Positions 46,385 to 56,133 of a DNA stretch of 64,000 nt are shown one piece after another. The stretch covers positions 44,876,116 to 44,940,115 of the forward strand of contig NC_058190.1 of NCBI RefSeq assembly GCF_907165205.1. Direction: 5' to 3'. Below the pieces are notes generated by a model. The model did not search any database, was not told where the DNA came from, and worked only from the letters and a program-made list of their open reading frames with translations. Position 1 is the first letter of the stretch, and every line of letters starts with the position of its first letter. The position numbers and the translations under genes were made by a program. Source of the DNA: Coccinella septempunctata. Taxonomy: Eukaryota; Arthropoda; Insecta; Coleoptera; Coccinellidae.

Positions 46385-48471
46385 ATGAATAAACTAATAT
46401 TCACTATATTGTTTTTCAGTGCTGTCTATTATGGTAAGACTATTTTAACCCTTCAGTATCAAAACAAGTAAACTACTCAAGACAGGCCCGGATCTAGGGG
46501 GGGGCAAGCGGGGCGCTTGCCCCGGGCGTCAGCTTAAGGGGGCGCCAGAATCAACCAGAGATTAAAAATTTTTAGTTTCTCGGAAAAAATTAATTTCCTA
46601 GTGCTAAAATCGAAACTGTAGAATGGAAACATGATAAACCATCACTATGCCAAAAATCTTCAAAATCAATGAGGGATCAATTAACTGTATATGTATTATT
46701 CAGTCATCTAGGAATAACCGCCACACTTGGGTGATATAGGTTAAAAGATAGGATATATCTACAATGTGTCGCAAGCATGGAGCCCGTAATTTCTTTGCCT
46801 GGGGAATTACCGACTCATCCCCATTTCATCTGGAAGTAAGGGCCAAAATTTCCAATTTTTTATGGACCATAACTTAAAAATTAATCCTTTCTGCAAAATT
46901 CTGTTCGCATATTCGTAATCTACGCTCTCAATTTAGTAAACACACCAATACACACAATAATCCATACAGTATGGAAAATTTGAAAAATTTTCGATCTCTG
47001 CGATTTCCACCAATAGAATAGTATAGTATAGTATATACTATACTTTACTATACTATACTATACTATACTATACTATACTATACTATACTATACTATACTA
47101 TACTATACTATACTATACTATACTATACTATACTATACTATACTATACTATTTGTGGAAATCGCAGAGATCGAAAATTTTTCAAATTTTCCATACTGTAT
47201 GGATTTTTTGAAAAATATTTTTGGTCTCCGATCAAAACCAAATTCGTACTGTACACTAATACGAGGGCGTAGAACACGAATATGCAAACAGATATTTTTT
47301 AAAAATTAAGTTTTCAAGTTATGGTCGATGGAAAATCGGAAATTTTGGTACCTTTCGCGGAAAAAATTATAAAATCTAAACTGTTAGCGGTAGATTAATG
47401 AAGTGTGGTTTTTTCTATTCGCAAAGAACCCAATCTATCACAAAAGAATCAGCATATGACTAGTGCTTTTTTTCTGGCTGCTACACCTCCTCAAAGTTGA
47501 CCAATTTCTTCGAAATTTTGCACTGAAATTGATTTATTTCTCAAAATACTGATCCTACAAAAAATCAAATTGCATATTCCTGATCTACGACCTCGAATTA
47601 ATAAGTAAAATGACCCGGGTCGATATATGTCGCTGAAAAAATTAATTTTCGTTCGGAATAATTCCGTTCGTAAAGCGCGGGTAAAAACGATAGGTGAGCG
47701 AAGGTTGCAAACGACCTTCTTGTAAAAACAAATTTTTTTATTTTTCGAACGATTTCAACCCGAGTCATTTTTTTTACTAATTCGTGGTCGAAGATTACGA
47801 ATAAGCCACTAGATTTTTCCTAAGATGAGTACTTTGGGAAAAAAATAACTTTCAATGGAACTATAGGAAAAAAATAAGAGTGATTTTTTTCCTAAATATG
47901 TTTCCTAAGAACCTTAGAGGGGGGGGGGGGGGGGGGCCATCATGAATTTTTGCCCCGGTCAAAAAAAATCGTAGATCCGGGCCTGACTCAAGAGACAGAT
48001 ATAGAAACTCTGGCTGAAAATTCATTGATGATTTCCACTTCTTTTAATATTCTATAATAAATTGAAATTTTGCTATATCTAAATGCTTCTGTAAATGATG
48101 AAAACAGAAAAAAAAAGAGTGATAATGGAATGTATATGATATTTTTTTGAATTTATTGGTGGAGCACTGCCCCTTGACTCTTGACCTTGATGACAAATTG
48201 TCATATCTATAATCCTATCATTTTTCAAGGTGCCACTTTGAAATGTATGGAGTGTAATGGCAAGGAGGAGTGTGAAAAGCCGACCTCAGGCAAATGTCCA
48301 GATGACGTGAAATTCTGTGCATCTTTAGGAAAACCCGATTCTTCATTTTATCGTAAGGGTTGCGTGATGCACGATAGTTTATGCAAGAAAAAGGATAAAA
48401 ATGGTGAAAAGAAATATCCCCAATGTGAAGTCTGCCAAGCAGATGACTGTAATTCTATGAAATTCCAGTGA
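46385..48471 (+). CDS. Ly6/three-finger-like secreted protein 2, two exons
   Basis: Exon 1 is 46385-46433 (same signal peptide as gene 1, one silent change) and exon 2 is 48230-48471. They are separated by a 1,796-bp GT-AG intron that contains a 1,503-bp hAT-like insertion. The predicted protein has 96 residues with ten cysteines in the Ly6/uPAR pattern (LKCMEC at the start, CEVCQADDCN near the end). No GPI-anchor tail is visible. It differs from protein 1 at ten positions in exon 2. Three of these are consecutive, between the sixth and seventh cysteines (GKS there, VMH here). The splice sites are intact despite the insertion, so expression is possible. Secretion is inferred. Confidence 0.8.
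46483..47985. mobile_element. hAT-like non-autonomous element in gene 2 intron
   Basis: The ends CAGGCCCGGATCTA and TAGATCCGGGCCTG are inverted repeats. The 8-bp ACTCAAGA occurs on both sides (46475-46482 and 47986-47993), while gene 1 has a single ACTCAAGA at the same place. An 8-bp duplication is characteristic of the hAT superfamily. No transposase frame is visible. The interior holds a large cruciform with a TATAC-type microsatellite and ends with a run of more than 15 G residues (about 47920-47937). Confidence 0.93.
46962..47212. repeat. Cruciform with (ACTAT)n microsatellite at its centre
   Basis: ATCCATACAGTATGGAAAAT through CGATCTCTGCGATTTCCAC on the left is the complement of GTGGAAATCGCAGAGATCG through ATTTTCCATACTGTATGGAT on the right. 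Between the arms lies a TATAC/ACTAT pentanucleotide array, from about 47023 to 47151, itself partly inverted at its left edge. The whole block lies inside the hAT-like element. Confidence 0.93.
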
Positions 48472-48783
48472 ATACATAAAGAGTAACCTCTAATTATATT
48501 TTTATTTTCCTTTCCCGAATACATAGACGTACCAAATAAATCTGATGAATACTTCTAATCTTAGAGCGGTTGAATAACATCAACCCTTTAAATGAATAAC
48601 AAAAATACATAACTCAAGAAAGAAATTAACTACTCACAATTTTATTCCAAGATTTGTCCTTCTATACTTGAATATGGGGCCCATATTCTGGCTAACAAGG
48701 CAAGTCAGATCAGTACTAGGAAAATCCTTGTTAGAATACGACGGCTAGCATATGACTGGAGCTATGAGAACTTGCCCAACTAA

Positions 48784-48982
48784 AAGTGCCCTCAGATTAC
48801 TCTGAGGTGACGTGGGACCACGTTATAATGCGCATGATTCAAACATCTAACCTAGGGAATGTAAGTCTCACGTCACGTCAAAACAATTTGAACGCTTCCG
48901 CGCAAAACCCTATGTTAGATTTTTGAATCATGCGCATTATGACGAGGTCCCACGTCACGTATGAGTAATCTGTAGGCACCTT
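48784..48982. mobile_element. MITE J, copy 2 (co-duplicated)
   Basis: Same inverted-repeat element at the same relative place as in unit 1, with few substitutions. It was carried by the tandem duplication and is not an independent insertion. Confidence 0.88.
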
Positions 48983-49316
48983 GAGGCCCTGTAGATGATT
49001 GCAAATCTCACAACTGTTCATCCTCTGATGAGTAGATTAGCCCAAACCTGCAATGAATTAACTTTGCAGTTCACATTACTGGATGGTTCACACTTGTGGC
49101 TGTTCACATTATAGAGCGTATTTATACCAGTTTAGAACAAACCAAAAATGGGATATCCACTGTTAGTTTCACGTAGAATTACTATAGACTTATTATTATG
49201 AATATGTCTGAGAGAATTACCTATACGAATCAGAAAAAAAAAGTGTTATCAAACATGGCTTTCCGAAGTGTCTTATGATCTTTTGCAATTTTCAGTTTTT
49301 TTGAACTATTACTATA

Positions 49317-49904
49317 CTCCATTTACTTTTATTTTAGCACTCGGTTGGCCATGAAAATTTGCCACATTCCACTCTGTATACTACGAAAATGTGGGGTTAT
49401 GACGCTTGTCGAAACATTTTTCGATTTTAAATCAGCGCTATGTTGTCCTTTCTACGAAAAATTCTGAGTAATTTTGTATTTTATCACAATAACGAATCAT
49501 TTCGGAAAAAATGAAATGGAAAATATGTGACGAACATACTTTTATACAAACTGATTGAAGTATTACCAAATCTAGTTATTTGCATGGAAAATAAAAGAGA
49601 TTAGTTTTTGAATATATTTATTTCTGCTATGGAAGAAAATTGAATTATTGACACATAATTTGTAGTAGCTTGAGGAGAGTAAATGTTGGTTATCTTCTTT
49701 GGCTAAAGGTTGAACACGTTGCATCAGTTCTAGATTTCAAAATATCGACCCGAAGATGAAATGCATATGATGCAGTGCTTGGGAATGGGTATCTCTCGAA
49801 GGAATTAACGGATGATTACAATAATGATAAATTATTCAACAAAAATCATCTTGCATCAATGGACGTTGAAAGAATTAAAGGAAATTTAAAGGAGAAATCA
49901 AATG
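49317..49904 (+). repeat. Family G element, left half only
   Basis: Starts CTCCATTTACTTTTATTTTA and GCACTCGGTTGGCCATG after a TA. It follows the 59570 copy through GTGGGGTTATGACGCTTGTC and GGGTATCTC up to about 49904, where similarity stops. The right half is absent. The plus-strand 79-codon ORF at 49775-50014 straddles the break and is not a convincing gene. Confidence 0.8.
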
Positions 49905-50272
49905 AGCTGACCTATTTCGAAGCAAATATAGAACCTCATATGATCTGTTGTGCTTACCTGGAGATATTTTGCACATTGAAAAAAAATCTACTTTCTTTGT
50001 CCTACTCTCCCTAAATTACACGATGTTGTCTAAAAATAGTCATTTATCAGAGTAATTAACCTGAGCCACATTTCTTTATATACATATTCACAAATTCCGT
50101 CATCATATCTGCAAATATCCTTCGAAATTGTTCCTTAGCAATATCATTTAATCTTGCATGAATTTAAAAAACGGTTATGAGGTAATTTTCTTAATATCCC
50201 ATTTACTGTTATCGACTAAAAAAGAAAGTTATCTCCTTAATTCTTCAACAGCCCATTTATTCAAACCGTCCT
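49905..50272. other. Upstream region of Ly6-like gene 3
   Basis: Outside the core promoter, weak similarity to the DNA upstream of genes 1 and 2 remains (GGTAATTTTCTTAATATCCCATTTACTG versus GGTGATTGTGATAACACCCCATTTATTT). This suggests the ancestral duplication included regulatory DNA. Confidence 0.45.
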
Positions 50273-50306
50273 ATTGGTTACTGGTAAATACTCATAACTA
50301 TAAAAG
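50273..50306 (+). promoter_or_regulatory. Core promoter of Ly6-like gene 3
   Basis: ATTGGT at 50273-50278 and TATAAAAG at 50299-50306 are spaced 26 nt start to start, against 27 in genes 1 and 2. The ATG follows 44 nt after the TATA start. Confidence 0.65.
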
Positions 50307-50342
50307 AATCCTGCTAAGTTTGGTTGTGTATTCCGATCCAAA

Positions 50343-50960
50343 ATGTCGAAAATAATATTCGCATTATTGGTACTCATCAGTGTTGTCAGTTACGGTAAGA
50401 GATTTTCAACCTTCAACTTCTTGTGTTTCTGTTCTTACAAAGTGCTATACTTATATTCGATCTACTAACTAGCTTCAGGTTTGATTAAACAAAAATTGAA
50501 AAGCAAAATAATAAAAAAGAATTTATTGGTATTTATATGTACTAGATACCAGAGCTCATTTCTTTTATAGCTTTTTATTGTACAGTTCTATGTTATTAAT
50601 ATTCTTTTCTTTATATGCCCATACTACATTTGGAAGTAGTGATGTTACCAGCTATTTTCTTTTCTTAACTTAATACAAACATTTTTTCTAATGATATTGT
50701 CTCTTCAAGGTACCAGCCTAACATGCTACGAATGTGACACAGACGCGAGAGTCGATTGTAAAAATCCAAAGACGGATTCTTGTCGAAACGACCAAGAAAA
50801 GTGCGCAACTTTAGCAATACCAGATCAGAAATATTACTTCAAAGGTTGCATGAAGGAGAAAAAATCCCTATGTGAAAAAAAGAATAAAAAGGGCGAAAAG
50901 AAGTTTCCAATATGCGAATTCTGCGATAAAGATAACTGTAATTCCAAAAAGTTCGAATAA
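50343..50960 (+). CDS. Ly6/three-finger-like secreted protein 3, two exons
   Basis: Exon 1 is 50343-50394, encoding a signal peptide (MSKIIFALLVLISVVSYG). Exon 2 is 50710-50960 after a 315-bp GT-AG intron, in the same phase 1 position as in genes 1 and 2. The mature part begins TSLTCYEC and ends CEFCDKDNCNSKKFE. It has ten cysteines with the spacing of the neighbours and a basic KKNKKGEKKFP stretch before the last three. The predicted length is about 100 residues, without a GPI tail. It is clearly older than the gene 1/2 split: the intron shows no similarity, while protein, splice phase and promoter layout are kept. A possible AATAAA lies at 51239. Confidence 0.82.
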
Positions 50961-51289
50961 AATTTGAAATGATAGCCTAAAAATTGATTTCACTCATTGG
51001 TTTCAGTTACTTTTTTTGTTAGTACAGATGATAAAACAGAACCCACTCTGTATATATGGTTGAAAAATTATTGTTTCTTATCCTGATTCAAACAAATGTT
51101 TTCCAAAAACTTCCTTCGAATAATTTCATTATAATACTGGGGTATATATACGCTTAGTATATACTTGACCTCTCATCTGTAGCCAATTCAGAGATGTTTT
51201 CAAGGGTCATTCATTCATCGCTGTACCTCGTTACCGAGAATAAACCTACAAAAAGATTGAACAAAAAAATCGGTACTATCAAACCCTAA
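50961..51289. other. 3' flank of gene 3
   Basis: Contains GTATATACTTGACC through GATGTTTTCAAGGGTCA at about 51158-51210, which resembles 53015-53060. Nothing else recognised. Confidence 0.4.
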
Positions 51290-52498
51290 TTTCCTAGGTC
51301 TACTTGGGACTGTGTGCCCTCCTGTGACTGAAGAGACCCAGCCGAGATCTACAGATCCTTCCACACTCCGGGCATCGATAGTCCCCAACCAGATCTGGCC
51401 GCCGCTGTATTCTTCTCGAGTCTCCAGTATAACTATGGACCAAAGACCTCCACTGTGATCTATCTAACGCTAGTTGTTCCCAGTTACGATTGGCATCGAC
51501 TGATTTTTAAGGATTGATGCTGTATATCTTCAAACCCCTTATACTGGCCTCCTGGTTTCCGAGCTCCCTCTGTGAATTTGCCATACAGAGCTATTTTGGG
51601 AAGTCTTGTGTCTTGCATCCTCAGAATGTGGCTGCTCCATCTGAGTCGGGCTCTCGTTACTTGAGTCTCAATTGTTGTACAACTCGCGCGCTACAAGACT
51701 TCTGCATTTGAAACTTTGTGAAACCATCTGATGTGCATTATTTGTCTTATATGACATTGTTGCGTTTGTTCAAGCTGTTTAATATGTCTTCTTTAGGGTG
51801 TACAGCTTTCGCTTCCGTAAAGAAGCGTTAGGAAGACCACTGCTTTGTAAACAGCTGTCTTGGTCTTCAGATTGAGGTTGTGATTTTGAAATACTCTGTT
51901 CTTTAGCTTCCAGAATGCCCGTTGTGTATTTCCGTGTCCAGGTTAGGCCTAGTATTTATGAAGCTTCCCAAGTATTTGAACTGCTCCACCTGTTCTAGAG
52001 TTACATATCCTCCAGTCTGATATCTGTTTGAATGCTTTCTGGCGAACAAACCAGCATTTTGGTTTTGTAAATATTGAGTCTAAGGCCCAAAGCTCCGTAT
52101 ATATGTCTATAGGTGTCCAACATTATCTGTAGATCCTCTGAGCTGCTAGCGATAAGTGCGCAGTCGTCTGCATATTGAAGTTCCGTGATGAACTTGGTAC
52201 GGGTTTTTGCTCTGAGGCGCTCCAGGTTAAACAGGCTATTCCGACACCTCTTACAGGCATACTCATGTCAGCAATTATCGAGACGGCTATGGCGAAATTA
52301 TTGAACAGTAAAGGCGCTAACATGCATCCTTGTTTTATTCCAGAGTTGGTTGAGAAATGGTCGGTTGTAGAGCCATTATCTGTATTCTAGCGGTGTTGTT
52401 GGTAGGGAGGCTTTAACACACGGCTGAGAATCTTTCGGGTACTCCAAGTAGTCCCATGATTTTCCATAGGGCTCTCCGAATCACCGAGTCGAAGGCCT
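51290..52498 (-). pseudogene. Non-LTR retrotransposon reverse transcriptase remnant
   Basis: Read on the minus strand, the segment carries pieces of a reverse transcriptase in order. KAFDSVIRRALWKIMGLLG lies at the 52498 end. The catalytic box ELQYADDCALIA follows, with YADD codons at 52163-52174, then YGALGLRLNIYKTKMLV. The C-terminal RLRWSSHILRMQDTRLPK lies near 51580-51640. Stops and frameshifts interrupt it throughout. The RW-H-RM-D-RLPK tail is typical of 3'-end regions of insect LINE-type elements whose clade I will not name. It is 5'-truncated at a family D fragment. Dead copy. Confidence 0.88.
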
Positions 52499-52499
52499 T

Positions 52500-52645
52500 A
52501 CTTCATCTTCAAATTGTCAGATTAAGAAACCCCATCCCCCTGATTCGTGTCCAGATTAATGGGTCAACACGTCTGCAACATCAATATCAACCATCTGACT
52601 GAAAATCTGACACGCTCGAGTATGTACAAGTAAGGTTTTTTTTGC
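52500..52645 (+). repeat. Family D fragment
   Basis: CATCTTCAAATTGTCAGATTAAG, GTCAACACGTCTGCAACATC and the GACACGCTCGAGTATGTACA motif (52609-52628) match the internal part of family D. It directly abuts the retrotransposon remnant. Confidence 0.75.
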
Positions 52646-53783
52646 ATTTTCTCACTCATCATATCAAAAGCGAAAATTTTAATGAAATATGAATATATCT
52701 TATTAAATTTTACGACTTGACAAGGAACTAGGCCGTGATATTTCGATACTTATTCGAGGTAACATCTAATTGAATTAAACACTATTGAAATATTGAGTTT
52801 CTCTAAAAATAATTTCAGTCATACTATCATGAAATGATGGTAGTATCTCCTGTTTTTGAAATTCTCTTTCGTTTTGAATAACTCTTTTTGAAATCCCAGG
52901 CATCATCCTCTTAAATACCTGCCAAAATACCCTTGCAAAGAGTGAAAAAGTTGTCCGAGCCACATTTTCCTTCTGCAAAAACGAGGTGTTAAGTTTTCGT
53001 TGGACAACACTGTATATACTTGACATGTGTGTAGCAAATTCCAAGATGTTTTCAAGGGTCAGATTCTCGGTCAAAGACAATGGAAAGAAACGGGCAGTAA
53101 AGATGGCCCAAACTACATATCTGGCTAGGAAGGCAACAGCGGAGGAGACATATTGCCCCCAAACGACCGAAACGATTGTACGTTCAAGCACGCCATGTCC
53201 GGTATATTATATGAGGGATTCTTGAGCAGTTCTCAAGTGCCTGATCAGGGTCTTTTAACACCCTTCGGCCGGAGGACAATGCGCCTCGGCTAACAACTTC
53301 ACACTTCATCCGAGCGAACAAAGGGAGTTTCTGGAGATTATAACTACTTATCTTCAGACGGCAGATCTTGCGTTGTTCGAAATGGACGTCCGGACGTATA
53401 TATGGATGTCAGAAATAATTTAACATTTCCTATTTGGCCGTGTCGGATTTTGCGGTGATGAATTTGACACCGCATAGCCATCGTTGCTCGTGAAATTGGA
53501 CAGGAGGAGAGGTTATGAGGCAGGTTATGGTTATTGCTAGATTGTTCATCAAGGGATTGCGGTTTTCGAAAAACTTCATCTCGATATTATTCAAACATAG
53601 GACTCACTAAAATATATCTTTCAATTGAAAAACCAGTCATATAAAACATTATAGATGGCAGAGTTGTCATCCCCCTAAGTCGAATGCGATGCCGGACAAT
53701 TTCCAGTACGGGTCTGTTGGAAGAATCCTCGACTTCAGTTCGCAAACTTGGCGTCTAATCAGTGAGATGAGATGGACAGTTCG
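52646..53783. other. Stretch with an unassigned 138-codon minus-strand ORF
   Basis: The minus-strand frame 53191-52775 is open for 138 codons, long for this AT-rich DNA. It begins MLERTIVSVVWGQYVSSAVA with a hydrophobic N-terminal third and has no domain I recognise. Part of it (near 53010-53060) resembles 51158-51210, so it may belong to an old repeat or a diverged gene pair. No splice model could be built. Confidence 0.3.
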
Positions 53784-54112
53784 CAGTGGTGGATTTGCCT
53801 AAAGGTCAAGTAGGCCCGGGCCTAGGACGGCCCAGATATTAGGGGCGGTCAATCGTACCAATAAACAGAGTGAGTAAAAATTATTTGAATTAATTCAACA
53901 ATCTACGTGGCCAAGAGCCTAGGGCTGCCAAGACGGTGAATCCACCACTCTCAGTTAGGTTAGGTTAGGTCAGGTCTAGTTAGGCCTAGGGCTGCCAAGA
54001 CTACAAATCCACCACTGACAGTTAGGTTAGGTTAGGTTAGGTTAGGTTAGGTTAGGTCTAGTTAGGCCTAGGGCTGCCAAGACTTCAAATCCACCACAGA
54101 CAGTTAGGTAAA
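53784..54112. mobile_element. hAT-like element with repeated right end and TTAGG runs
   Basis: The left end CAGTGGTGGATTTG at 53784 is matched by the inverted CAAATCCACCACTG at about 54004-54018. The 8 bp before the left end are ACAGTTCG and the 8 bp after the right end are ACAGTTAG, a near-perfect hAT-type target duplication. The right end (CTAGGGCTGCCAAGAC to CCACCAC) occurs three times, near 53929, 53987 and 54069. TTAGG runs separate the copies. Confidence 0.7.
54021..54056. repeat. (TTAGG)7 microsatellite
   Basis: Seven tandem GTTAG/TTAGG units, with a shorter run at 53953-53972. TTAGG is the common arthropod telomere unit. Here it is interstitial and tied to the repeated transposon end. 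Confidence 0.95.
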
Positions 54113-54616
54113 ATAAGAGCTTCATTTGTTTGGAGGCTACATTTAATCAAATCGTTGTGGTTGTAATATAGAGAATTGGTGTTCCTTGGTTTGTGGTTGA
54201 CAGTGCCTCTTTGAGGTTAATATTTTCTGTAACCATTAATTCTAGAGTTCTCAAACGTTTTTGGCAATTTCAAACGTTGTTTGATTCGGATGTGCTTTTA
54301 TATGAAAGATTTTATGATTGATGACTGATGTTATCTTTCAATATGTTCAACTCAAACTTTTTTTTCTTGAAAAAAACTCTTATTCACAGAGGTTGTTTTT
54401 ATACTATTTTTGTGTATATGTATGAAGTCATTCCTAACGTTTTCAGGCCTGATGAAGTGGATGAAAATCTACGAAACGTCGCCAAATATAGTCTAGAGTT
54501 TTTCGGTGTTTGTCCTTGTTCCCATTAAAAGAATTTCTTTTTGGTTTAACCGTGGAGGACACACTATTCATAGTTTACATTCAATCAAATATTGAATGAA
54601 GTTATTTATGGTTTAT
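54113..54616. other. Non-coding stretch, nothing recognised
   Basis: One 66-codon ORF (54328-54528) without clear features. CCTGATGAAGTGGATG with CGAAACGTCG near 54450-54480 resembles sequence often found in retroelement tails, but this is weak. Confidence 0.35.
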
Positions 54617-55313
54617 ACAGGGTGAATCTTTGACTCGTACAAATAGTTTTACAGTAGATTCTTGAGGTCAAAGGAAACACTTTTTTCCTATACCATTTTT
54701 TTCGATTCGGCCTTGATAAAAAGATATAGCAGATACAGTTTTCATAATGAGCTGTGCCAGTCCTGGAAAAACAAAATTACCTTCAAGATAACTAGTTAAC
54801 TCTGTGACATTACACATCTGTGGATCTTTTAAACAGAGTTGTATTCAGCCAAAGTACCCAATTTTTCAAATTTCACAGATACTTTTTAATTTTTGAACAT
54901 AAAATTATTCGAAAATAACACATTATACGAGAAAATATGAGGAATACTTTTATTTTACAGAACATCCAAATATTCATCAGATAGTGTCCAACTTAGTTTC
55001 AAGAGTTGGGTTCTTTGAATTTTTGGTATTTTTATGGAACGTATGGTCATAATGACAAAACTGGAAGACATGGGTGATATCTTGTGTTCGAAACAGATTC
55101 ATCAAATGAAAGAGAAGCTATATTCCGAAATTTATTTCATTCGATTAAACCGTATGTGGGATATAACTAAAAATTACATTTTATTATGGTTTTTCAACAG
55201 CCCGTATCTTTTAAACCGAGCCGATTCGAAAAACATGTTAAAGGGAAAAAGTGTTTCATTTGACTTCAAGAATCTACTACTAAAATATTTATACGGGTCA
55301 AAGACTCACCCTG
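54617..55313. mobile_element. MITE A, copy 5 (complete, 697 bp)
   Basis: Ends CAGGGTGAATCTTTGACTCG and GGTCAAAGACTCACCCTG, flanked by TA on both sides. This is the longest and best-preserved copy. The 108-codon ORF at 55034-55360 runs across its end and is a chance frame. Confidence 0.92.
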
Positions 55314-55315
55314 TA

Positions 55316-56133
55316 TATGCTCAACACTTGGCAATCAGTACATGTCAGAGCATGATGTAGTCTGGAAATAAGAACCATCCAGAGGATACTGAACTGAAAG
55401 CAAAACTCTGCATCAGTTCAGAAAAAAAACAGCAAGCTATGCCCCACAACCAAATCACATACATAAAAATCACTGTGACTCGACAGTGAAGAGTTACCAT
55501 CGGTCGCATGAAAAATGAACAGAACTGATCTATTATTTTCCAGAATCGCCGGTAAAGAATATAACGTCGAAGGTGGGTTGACAATATAAATTCTGCAACT
55601 TTTTTTTTCCGTCGAAACCTACGAAGAGGAGGCAACAGGTTATCTGAGCCTGTCCATTGTTTTTCTCCTCTCGAAGATAATAACAGTAAATCCAGCGACC
55701 GGCATGGCATGGGAGGCGCGGCGCAATATAGTTCCTTCATCCGCGATTGTCCAGTATTTGCCCATTAATCTTGCGCATTGTCAGTATACACGGTGAAGCA
55801 GATACTTATCACTGCTTTACAAAAGAATTCAAATTGAATAACCCCGGCCCGATGTAACGCACGGATCGTGATCTCTTTTTATCCCATGCCGATTTATTTC
55901 ATTATTATTTCAGCTAGACGCGCTCTGCGCACTAAAAAGCACAATGGGTTAGATATCGGCTATGTATGAATGGGGGCTTATAATTTCTCATCGTCAGGAA
56001 GCTGCGATCGGCTTGCTGTGCGAAATTTCCCTCGTTGGATCGTGTCAGGAAACACTTTCACCGTTTTCCCATCAGTTATTTGAAAATTTAAAATCGTTCC
56101 CATGAAAAAAAAGCGTAGAGTCATTCGGGGTAA
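55316..56133. other. Non-coding stretch, nothing recognised
   Basis: GC-richer than average. A minus-strand ORF of 131 codons (55740-55345) has a hydrophobic C-terminal third but no recognised domain, and I would not call it a gene. Confidence 0.35.

Larger units (their letters stand above)
45963..48983 (+). repeat. Tandem duplication unit 2 (Ly6-like gene 2)
   Basis: Direct repeat of 43602-45143. After subtracting the intronic insertion with its target duplication (1,511 bp), the unit is about 1.51 kb, matching unit 1. Unit 2 also lacks about 24 bp present upstream of gene 1, after CTAATGGAAATT. Confidence 0.93.

Noticed and set aside
44042..50960. Calling the Ly6-like genes toxins
   Set aside because: The three-finger fold is shared by many non-toxic secreted and receptor proteins. 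Nothing in the sequence indicates toxicity.
54021..54056. True telomere or telomere fusion
   Set aside because: Only seven TTAGG units with ordinary DNA on both sides, and the run is linked to a repeated transposon end.
55034..55360. 108-codon plus-strand ORF
   Set aside because: It lies almost wholly inside MITE A copy 5 and runs over its end. Other MITE A copies do not keep it open.
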